From Mycobacterium sp. ACS4331 (GTDB taxonomy: Bacteria > Actinomycetota > Actinomycetes > Mycobacteriales > Mycobacteriaceae), in contig NZ_LZHW01000095.1 of assembly GCF_001667265.1 (NCBI RefSeq), positions 1 through 39,744 of the forward strand: a stretch of 39,744 bases of DNA, written 5' to 3'. The notes beneath the pieces were generated by a model. It was not told the origin of the DNA and searched no databases. It saw only the letters and a program-made list of their open reading frames with translations. Positions 34,842 through 39,744 of the stretch are shown piece after piece. Both the position numbers and the translations under genes were made by a program. Numbering within the stretch: the stretch's first letter is position 1; each line of letters starts with the position of its first letter.

Positions 34842-35483
34842 ATGACGTCCGTGCCCCGACGCACACTCAACGAGGCCGTCACCCGATTCTGGAGCCTGGC
34901 CGCGCCGGCCTATGACTTCGCCGCGCTTCAGCGGTGGGCCTACCGTCCGGCACAGGACGAGGTGGTGACGCTGCTGCGCGATCACAGGTGCCGCCGCATC
35001 CTCGACGTCGCGTGCGGCACAGGCATTCTCGCCGACCGGATTCAACGTGAGCTGAAGCCTGAGCGGGTGTATGGCGTGGACATGTCCGAGGGCATGCTGA
35101 GGCAGGCCAGGGCGCGGTCCGGCGACGTGCAGTGGCTGCGCGCACCCGCCGAGGACCTGCCGTTCGACGACGGTGCGCTGGACGCGGTCGTCACGACGGC
35201 GGCATTCCACTTCTTCGACCAGCCCGCGGCCCTGCGAGAGTTCCACCGCGTGCTCCAACCCGGGGGCATCGCCGCGGTCGGCACCGTCGCACCACACCCG
35301 CCGCCGCTGCTGTCACGGTTCCTCGACCCCAGCAGGTCTCCGGCGCACAGCCCCGCGCCCGACGAGATGCGTGCGCTGTTCACCGACGCGGGATTCGAGG
35401 TGGCCGACCAGCACCGCATCCGCCGTCCGCTGTGGACCCGGATGGTCTCCGACCGGATCACCGTGGGCGTCAAGTCGGCGTAG
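34842..35483 (+). CDS. SAM-dependent class I methyltransferase
   Basis: A 213-residue cytoplasmic enzyme of the UbiE/Methyltransf_11 type. Motif I is ILDVACGTGILA near residues 54-65, the acidic residue ending strand 2 is in VYGVDMSEGML, motif post-II is the APAEDLPFDDGALDAVV region and motif III is LREFHRVLQPGG. The opening FWSLAAPAYDFAALQRWAYRP is common in small-molecule and lipid/quinone methyltransferases. The substrate is unknown. The ATG at 34842 fits the leaderless promoter. Confidence 0.88.
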   Translation: MTSVPRRTLNEAVTRFWSLAAPAYDFAALQRWAYRPAQDEVVTLLRDHRCRRILDVACGTGILADRIQRELKPERVYGVDMSEGMLRQARARSGDVQWLRAPAEDLPFDDGALDAVVTTAAFHFFDQPAALREFHRVLQPGGIAAVGTVAPHPPPLLSRFLDPSRSPAHSPAPDEMRALFTDAGFEVADQHRIRRPLWTRMVSDRITVGVKSA

Positions 35484-35511
35484 CTCGCCCCGGCGCGGTG
35501 CCGGAACTGCT

Positions 35512-35517
35512 TACCCT
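35512..35517 (+). promoter_or_regulatory. Candidate -10 element (TACCCT), leaderless
   Basis: TACCCT ends 7 nt before the ATG at 35525, consistent with transcription beginning at the start codon. Confidence 0.5.
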
Positions 35518-35524
35518 GGCCCCC

Positions 35525-35947
35525 ATGAGCCTTCGGTCCCTGGCGGGCGCCGCACTGGCGGTCTGCGCGCTGCTCCTGACCGTCCCAGTCGCCTCGGCGG
35601 ATCCGACGCCGACCGTCACCCAGATCCCGGAGCGGCCCGCGCCCAGTGACCTGGAGACGTTCACCGACGACCCGGCGATCGTCGACGCGCGGCCTCTGGC
35701 CATCGAGTCGTGGAGTCGGCAGCCCGACGGCGCGGCGATCAGCGTGCACTTCACTTCCGGCACCCCTCAGTGCCACGGCGTCCACGCCGAGGTGGCCGAG
35801 ACCGCCGACCTCGTGGCGGTGAAGTTGCGGTCGGGAACCCGGGCCGAGGCCGTCGGGCGGGCGTGCATCGAGATCGCCGTGTTCGGAGAGTTGACGGTGA
35901 ATCTGGACACACCCGTCGCGGATCGCGCGGTGGTCAGCATCACGTGA
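35525..35947 (+). CDS. Small secreted protein of unknown function
   Basis: A 140-residue protein with a Sec signal peptide of about 26 residues (SLRSLAGAALAVCALLLTVPVASA before DPTP). The mature part is about 114 residues, with two cysteines (in TPQCHGVHAEV and GRACIEIAVFGEL) that could form a disulfide. The pattern HFTSGTPQCxG ... EIAVFGEL is seen in other small mycobacterial exported proteins, but I cannot name a family. It is 41 bp downstream of the methyltransferase gene and faces tRNA-Arg. Confidence 0.8.
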   Translation: MSLRSLAGAALAVCALLLTVPVASADPTPTVTQIPERPAPSDLETFTDDPAIVDARPLAIESWSRQPDGAAISVHFTSGTPQCHGVHAEVAETADLVAVKLRSGTRAEAVGRACIEIAVFGELTVNLDTPVADRAVVSIT

Positions 35948-35956
35948 GTCAAGAAG

Positions 35957-36029
35957 TGCGCCCGAAGGGATTCGAACCCCTAACCTTCTGATCCGTAGTC
36001 AGATGCTCTATCCGTTGAGCTACGGGCGC
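35957..36029 (-). tRNA. tRNA-Arg(ACG)
   Basis: The 73-nt minus-strand sequence folds as a normal cloverleaf: acceptor GCGCCCG / CGGGCGC with discriminator A, D-arm GCTCAACGGATAGAGC, anticodon loop CTACGGA (anticodon ACG) and T-arm AGGGGTTCGAATCCCTT. The wobble A is the classic TadA substrate, converted to inosine to read CGU, CGC and CGA. The CCA end is not encoded. It lies 17 bp downstream of tRNA-Ser(GCT) and is probably co-transcribed with it. Confidence 0.97.
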
Positions 36030-36046
36030 TTGGTTATTCAGTTATA

Positions 36047-36138
36047 TGGCGGAGGCGAGAGGATTTGAACCTCCGGTCCCCGGTAAGGGGGACAACTCAT
36101 TAGCAGTGAGTCCCATTCGGCCGCTCTGGCACGCCTCC
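36047..36138 (-). tRNA. tRNA-Ser(GCT), CCA encoded
   Basis: A class II tRNA on the minus strand: acceptor GGAGGCG / CGCCTCC, discriminator G, anticodon loop CTGCTAA (anticodon GCT), a long variable arm and T-arm GAGGTTCAAATCCTC. It decodes AGU/AGC. Unlike the other two tRNAs in the window, the 3' CCA is present in the DNA (36047-36049). Confidence 0.97.
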
Positions 36139-36152
36139 TTGAACTTCGTAGA

Positions 36153-36189
36153 GGTTACCGGACCCCGCTCTGCCAGCTGAGCCGGTACC
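36153..36189 (-). other. tRNA D-arm-like structured fragment
   Basis: On the minus strand, GCTCAGCTGGCAGAGC (36167-36182) is a perfect canonical tRNA D-arm (GCTC/GAGC stem, loop with the conserved A and GG). The flanks GGTACCGG and CCGGTAACC can pair around it with one bulge. No anticodon arm or acceptor follows, so it is not a functional tRNA. It lies 14 bp upstream of tRNA-Ser(GCT) on the same strand, between it and hisC2. Confidence 0.45.
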
Positions 36190-36224
36190 GGAACCGCCGA
36201 GGGCAAAGCGTACATGCACTCACA

Positions 36225-36230
36225 TATGCT
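36225..36230 (+). promoter_or_regulatory. Candidate -10 element (TATGCT) of hisC2
   Basis: TATGCT fits TANNNT and ends 6 nt before the ATG at 36237, suggesting a leaderless hisC2 transcript. Confidence 0.5.
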
Positions 36231-36236
36231 GACCAA

Positions 36237-37295
36237 ATGACCGCCCGCCTACGCCCACTGATGCAGGACCTTCCGGCGTACACACCAGGCAAAACGGTCC
36301 CCGGTGCCATCAAGCTGGCCAGCAACGAGACCGTCGATGGTCCCCTTCCGAGCGTCCGGAAGGCCATCGAGGACGCGACCGAACTGCTCAACCGCTATCC
36401 GGACAACGGATACGTCGAGCTCAGGGAACACCTGGCCAAGCATGTCGGGTTCGCGCCGGAGAACATCGCCGCAGGCTGCGGGTCGGTGAGCCTGTGCCAG
36501 CAGCTCATTCAGATCACGGCCGGCGTGGGTGACGAAGTGATGTTCGGCTGGCGGGCCTTCGAGGTCTACCCGCTGCAGGTGCGCGTGGCCGGCGCCACAC
36601 CGGTGCCGGTGCCGCTGAAGGATCACACGCACGATCTGGACGCGATGCTGGCCGCGGTCACCGACCGCACGAGGCTGATCTTCATCTGCAATCCGAACAA
36701 CCCGACCTCGACGGTGGTGCCTCCGGCCGACCTGACCCGCTTCGTCGACGCTGTGCCCGACGACGTGCTGGTGGTCATCGACGAGGCCTACGTCGAGTAC
36801 ATCCGCGACGGCATGCTTCCCGACAGCCTGGGCCTGGTCCGCAGTCACCCGAACGTGGTTGTGCTGCGCACGTTCTCGAAGGCCTACGGTCTGGCCGGCG
36901 CCCGAGTGGGGTATGCCGTCGGCGACCCGGAGATCATCACGGCCCTGGGCAAGGTCTACGTGCCGTTCACGGCCAGCAGCCTGGCCCAGGCCGCGGCCAT
37001 CGCGTCACTGGAGGCCTCCGAGGAACTGATGGCCCGCACGGACGCCCTGGTGCTCGAGCGTGCCCGCGTCAGCGCCGCGCTGCGTGAGCTGGGGTACGAA
37101 CTGCCCGAGTCGCAGTCCAATTTCGTATGGCTGCCGCTGGGACCGGAGCACACCGACGACTTCGTCGAGCAGGCGGCCAACGCACGCATACTGGTGCGTC
37201 CGTACGGCACCGACGGCGTCCGGGTGACAGTGGGGGCACCGCACGAGAACGATGCCTTCCTGGCATTCGCGACAGATTGGATCAAGAACACGTGA
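36237..37295 (+). CDS. hisC2: HisC2 aminotransferase (histidinol-phosphate / aromatic type)
   Basis: A 352-residue class I/II PLP-dependent aminotransferase. Substrate and cofactor motifs include KLASNET near residues 26-32, CNPNNPT at 151-157, VVIDEAYVEY and the PLP lysine K215 in TFSKAYGLAGARVGY. In mycobacteria this second HisC paralogue (Rv3772, also called Pat) is regarded as an aromatic, mainly phenylalanine/tyrosine, aminotransferase. That would place it downstream of TyrA, also in this window. It is followed by a 4-nt overlap with a small lipoprotein gene. Confidence 0.92.
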   Translation: MTARLRPLMQDLPAYTPGKTVPGAIKLASNETVDGPLPSVRKAIEDATELLNRYPDNGYVELREHLAKHVGFAPENIAAGCGSVSLCQQLIQITAGVGDEVMFGWRAFEVYPLQVRVAGATPVPVPLKDHTHDLDAMLAAVTDRTRLIFICNPNNPTSTVVPPADLTRFVDAVPDDVLVVIDEAYVEYIRDGMLPDSLGLVRSHPNVVVLRTFSKAYGLAGARVGYAVGDPEIITALGKVYVPFTASSLAQAAAIASLEASEELMARTDALVLERARVSAALRELGYELPESQSNFVWLPLGPEHTDDFVEQAANARILVRPYGTDGVRVTVGAPHENDAFLAFATDWIKNT

Positions 37296-37588
37296 CCCGC
37301 ATTCGGCTCGCCGCCCTCGCCCTCAGTGCCGCAGCCGTGCTGTCGGGCTGTGCCCAGACCACACCCGGCCAGGTCGCGATGACCACCGAGCCGATGTCGC
37401 CGGACATGACCTGCCAGGACTTCACCGCACTGTCGGATCGGGACCGGCTCAAGTTCACCAAAGAGGTGCTGGGCGCCAACAGTTCGTCGGGCGGCCAGCC
37501 GGTGATCCTGTCCGCGCTGGTGGCTGTGCTGTGTCAGCGCGCGCCGGACACCCCCGTCAAGGACCTCCTGATTAAGCTGCGTCCCTGA
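37292..37588 (+). CDS. Small lipoprotein
   Basis: A 98-residue protein with a lipoprotein signal: basic TRIR, hydrophobic LAALALSAAAV and lipobox LSGC at about residues 17-20. The mature part is about 79 residues with two more cysteines (MTCQDF and VLCQR) that could pair; the pattern MTCQDFTALSDRDRLKF recurs in small mycobacterial exported proteins. The function is unknown. The start is GTG at 37292, overlapping the hisC2 stop (GTGA), so it is translated from the hisC2 transcript. Confidence 0.85.
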   Translation: MTRIRLAALALSAAAVLSGCAQTTPGQVAMTTEPMSPDMTCQDFTALSDRDRLKFTKEVLGANSSSGGQPVILSALVAVLCQRAPDTPVKDLLIKLRP

Positions 37589-37596
37589 CCACGGAT

Positions 37597-37602
37597 TAGC
37601 CT
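37597..37602 (+). promoter_or_regulatory. Candidate -10 element (TAGCCT) of echA21
   Basis: TAGCCT fits TANNNT and ends 8 nt before the ATG at 37611, consistent with a leaderless start. Confidence 0.45.
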
Positions 37603-37610
37603 CGAGTGTT

Positions 37611-38435
37611 ATGGCTGACAGCTTTGAAGCGCTCTCGGTGGAGATCAAGGACCACATCGCGCAGGTGACCCTGCTCGGTCCAGGCAAGGGCAACGCCATG
37701 GGGCCCGCATTCTGGGCCGAACTGCCGGTGGCCTTCGAGGCCCTGGACGCCGACCCGGACGTGCGCGCGATCGTGCTCACGGGCTCCGGCAAAAACTTCA
37801 GCTACGGCCTGGACCTGGCCGCCTCCGGGAGCACGCTGGCACCGATGATGGCCGAGGGCGCCATGGCCCGCCCCCGCGCCGACTTCCACCGGCACCTCAA
37901 GGGCATGCAGCAGTCGATCACCGCCGTCGCCGACTGCCGGACCCCGGTGATCGCGGCCGTGCACGGTTGGTGCATCGGCGGCGGAGTCGACCTGATCAGC
38001 GCGGTGGACATCCGCTACGCGAGCGCCGACGCGAAGTTCTCCGTGCGTGAGGTCAAGCTCGCGATCGTGGCCGACGTCGGAAGCCTGGCGCGCCTGCCGT
38101 ACATCCTCACCGACGGCCACCTTCGGGAGCTGGCTCTGACCGGTAAGGACATCGACGCCGCACGCGCCGAGAAGATCGGTCTGGTCAACGACGTGTTCGA
38201 CGACGCGGAGGCCTGCCTGGCCGCCGCGCATGCGACGGCCGCCGAGATCGCCGCCAACCCGCCCCTGACGGTCCAGGGCATCAAGGACGTGCTCGACGAG
38301 CAGCGCACCGACGCGGTGTCGGCCAGCCTGCGCTATGTCGCCGCATGGAACTCTGCCTTCCTGCCGTCGAAGGATCTGACCGAGGGCATCACCGCGATGT
38401 TCGAGAAACGGCCGCCGCAGTTCAAGGGCGAGTGA
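37611..38435 (+). CDS. echA21: Crotonase family protein EchA21, dienoyl-CoA isomerase-like
   Basis: A 274-residue crotonase-fold enzyme acting on acyl-CoA thioesters. The oxyanion-hole regions are GKNFSYGLDL and HGWCIGGGVDL. The residues D127, E147 and D155 (GGGVDL; REVKLAIVADVG) have the same spacing (20 and 8) as the catalytic D176/E196/D204 of rat delta3,5-delta2,4-dienoyl-CoA isomerase (ECH1), as I recall them. The following DVGSLARLP also matches. It is therefore more likely a dienoyl-CoA isomerase than a hydratase. Order and identity match Rv3774. Confidence 0.9.
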   Translation: MADSFEALSVEIKDHIAQVTLLGPGKGNAMGPAFWAELPVAFEALDADPDVRAIVLTGSGKNFSYGLDLAASGSTLAPMMAEGAMARPRADFHRHLKGMQQSITAVADCRTPVIAAVHGWCIGGGVDLISAVDIRYASADAKFSVREVKLAIVADVGSLARLPYILTDGHLRELALTGKDIDAARAEKIGLVNDVFDDAEACLAAAHATAAEIAANPPLTVQGIKDVLDEQRTDAVSASLRYVAAWNSAFLPSKDLTEGITAMFEKRPPQFKGE

Positions 38436-38518
38436 CAGCCGGATTCGGCACGCGCCACGCCGTCACCGAGGCCCAGGTGTATGTCCTCTGCGGAGGCCAT
38501 GCGCACACGGCCGCCACG

Positions 38519-38524
38519 TAGTCT
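38519..38524 (+). promoter_or_regulatory. Candidate -10 element (TAGTCT) of nitrobindin-like gene
   Basis: TAGTCT ends 7 nt before the GTG at 38532 and so decides that start over the in-frame upstream ATGs at 38481 and 38499, which lie before the element. Confidence 0.5.
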
Positions 38525-38531
38525 GGCTGCT

Positions 38532-39014
38532 GTGGCCGAACTGCATCCCCAGATCACGGTGCTCGCGCCGCTGCTGGGCACCTGGACGGGGTCCGGGTCG
38601 GGCGAGTACCCGACCATCGAGGCCTTCACCTACCTCGAAGAGGTGACGTTCGGCCACGTCGGCAAGCCGTTTCTGAGTTACTCCCAGCGCACGCGGTCCG
38701 AGGCCGGCGCTCCGATGCACGCCGAGACCGGCTACCTGCGGGTCCCGGCCGCCGGCCACGTCGAACTGATGCTGGCCCACCCCACCGGCATCACCGAGAT
38801 CGACGAGGGCACGCTCGCCGACGACGGCAGCTCGCTGCTGCTCGAGCTGTGGTCGACCTGCATCGGCCTGACGTCCACCGCCAAAGACGTGACCGCCCTG
38901 AGTCGTTCGATCCGGGTCACCGGTGACGAACTGACCTATCGGGTCGGTATGGCCGCGGTCGGCCAACCGCTGCGGCATCACCTGTCGGCAACGCTGCACC
39001 GGAAGGACGCATGA
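38532..39014 (+). CDS. Nitrobindin-like heme-binding beta-barrel protein
   Basis: A 160-residue beta-barrel protein. The family signature GTWTGSGSGEYP is at residues 16-27 (GxWxGxGxGxYP), and the C-terminal HHLSATLHR supplies the likely heme-ligand histidine. Nitrobindins bind ferric heme and isomerise peroxynitrite to nitrate; M. tuberculosis has Rv2717c as a member, and this is a second type. No signal peptide is seen. GTG at 38532 is chosen from the leaderless promoter and the usual short N-terminus before the signature. The stop overlaps the lipE ATG (ATGA at 39011-39014). Confidence 0.86.
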   Translation: MAELHPQITVLAPLLGTWTGSGSGEYPTIEAFTYLEEVTFGHVGKPFLSYSQRTRSEAGAPMHAETGYLRVPAAGHVELMLAHPTGITEIDEGTLADDGSSLLLELWSTCIGLTSTAKDVTALSRSIRVTGDELTYRVGMAAVGQPLRHHLSATLHRKDA

Positions 39015-39744
39015 CCACCGACGGCAGGATCCGGCTGCCCGACGACCTCGACGCCGTCACTGATGTTGGGGCAGAGGATCATTCGGGAATCGACCCGGCC
39101 GCGGTGGAGCGGATCTGGCAGGCCGCGCGATTGTGGTACAGCGCCGGAATGCATCCGGCGATCCAGGTCTGCCTGCGACACAACGGAAAAGTGATCCTCA
39201 ACCGCGCGATAGGCCACGGGTGGGGCAACGCGCCCGAGGATCCGCCGGACGCCGAGAAGGTTCCGGTGACCACCGCGACACCGTTCTGCGTGTACTCGGC
39301 CGCCAAGGCCATTGCCACGACTGTGGTCCACATGCTGGTGGAGCGCGGCGCGTTCTCCCTGGATGACCGCGTGTGCGACTACCTGCCGACCTACACCAGT
39401 CACGGCAAGGACCGCACGACGATTCGGCACGTGGTGACCCACAGCGCCGGGGTGCCGCTGGCGACGGGACCGCGACCGGACCTGAGTCGGATGAACGACA
39501 GCGACTACGCGCGGGAGATGCTGGGCCACCTGCGGCCGATCTACCGCCCCGGACTGGTGCACATCTACCACGGGCTCACCTGGGGGCCGCTGATCCGCGA
39601 GATCGTCTCCGCGGCAACAGGACGCGGCATTCGCGACATCCTGGCCGAGGACATTCTCGACCCACTGGGTTTTCGCTGGACCAACTTCGGGGTCGCCGAG
39701 GCCGATGTGCCCCTGGTGGCCCCCAGCCGAGCCCGTGGTAGATG
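39011..39744 (+). CDS. lipE: Beta-lactamase-fold esterase LipE, 3' truncated
   Basis: The first 244 residues of a serine-beta-lactamase/esterase family protein, cut by the window end. The catalytic SxxK motif is SAAK at residues 96-99 in FCVYSAAKAIATT, and the second motif tyrosine is probably in IYHGLTWGPL. Such proteins act as esterases or DD-peptidase-like enzymes on unknown substrates. The ATG at 39011 overlaps the nitrobindin-like stop by 4 nt. Position after echA21 supports the LipE (Rv3775) assignment. No signal peptide is visible. Confidence 0.88.
   Translation, partial: MTTDGRIRLPDDLDAVTDVGAEDHSGIDPAAVERIWQAARLWYSAGMHPAIQVCLRHNGKVILNRAIGHGWGNAPEDPPDAEKVPVTTATPFCVYSAAKAIATTVVHMLVERGAFSLDDRVCDYLPTYTSHGKDRTTIRHVVTHSAGVPLATGPRPDLSRMNDSDYAREMLGHLRPIYRPGLVHIYHGLTWGPLIREIVSAATGRGIRDILAEDILDPLGFRWTNFGVAEADVPLVAPSRARGR

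Overview
The window is GC-rich chromosomal DNA of a mycobacterium, most likely a non-tuberculous, rapid-grower type (Mycolicibacterium-like). Gene content and order follow the M. tuberculosis block from Rv3733c/Rv3734c (Nudix, tgs2) through Rv3752c-Rv3762c (tadA, tyrA, proZWVX, alkyl sulfatase), Rv3764c/Rv3765c (tcrY/tcrX) and Rv3772-Rv3775 (hisC2, echA21, lipE), with several insertions and rearrangements. These equivalences come from recognised proteins and order, not from a search. No insertion sequence, phage, CRISPR array or replication origin was seen. Both ends cut through genes.

1-5.4 kb: a minus-strand run of TetR regulator, DUF1214 protein, sulfotransferase, VOC protein, Tgs2 wax ester/triacylglycerol synthase and Nudix hydrolase. 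The first three are joined by 4-nt start/stop overlaps, and a palindromic operator candidate precedes the TetR gene. 5.4-10.4 kb: a small membrane protein, an MFS exporter, tRNA-Ser(CGA) with a clear terminator, TadA with its companion protein, and TyrA. 10.4-14.1 kb: a complete ProX-V-W-Z (OpuA-type) compatible-solute importer. 14.1-19.5 kb: a LapA-like membrane protein, a transglutaminase-like protein, a histidine phosphatase, a zinc peptidase with a TetR regulator, and a metallo-beta-lactamase-fold alkyl sulfatase.

19.5-27.5 kb is the most interesting part. The TcrX/TcrY two-component system is followed on the same strand by a GT39-type GT-C enzyme, a fused GT2/GtrA protein and a second GT39 paralogue; a membrane-anchored DUF5666-like protein is divergent. 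Three nearly identical 18-bp direct-repeat boxes, each with an 11-bp period, lie exactly 44 nt before the starts of tcrX, the first GT39 gene and the GT2 gene. They resemble the known PhoP box and suggest an autoregulated TcrX regulon for envelope glycosylation.

27.6-30.6 kb encodes an APH-fold kinase (FadE36), an ACAD11-like acyl-CoA dehydrogenase and an SDR. This set matches the kinase/dehydrogenase/SDR logic of 4-hydroxyacyl-CoA (levulinate-type) catabolism. 30.7-33.7 kb encodes a 979-residue exported glycine-rich protein with a PGRS-like middle but no PE domain, and a C-terminal half of about twelve ~36-residue repeats. 33.7-36.2 kb holds a long spacer, three small genes, tRNA-Arg(ACG), tRNA-Ser(GCT) and a tRNA D-arm-like fragment. 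36.2 kb to the end carries HisC2, a small lipoprotein, EchA21 (with dienoyl-CoA isomerase-type active-site residues), a nitrobindin-like protein and the 5' part of LipE.

Many starts have a TANNNT element 6-8 nt upstream, as expected for leaderless mycobacterial mRNAs. Three convergent gene pairs overlap at their 3' ends.
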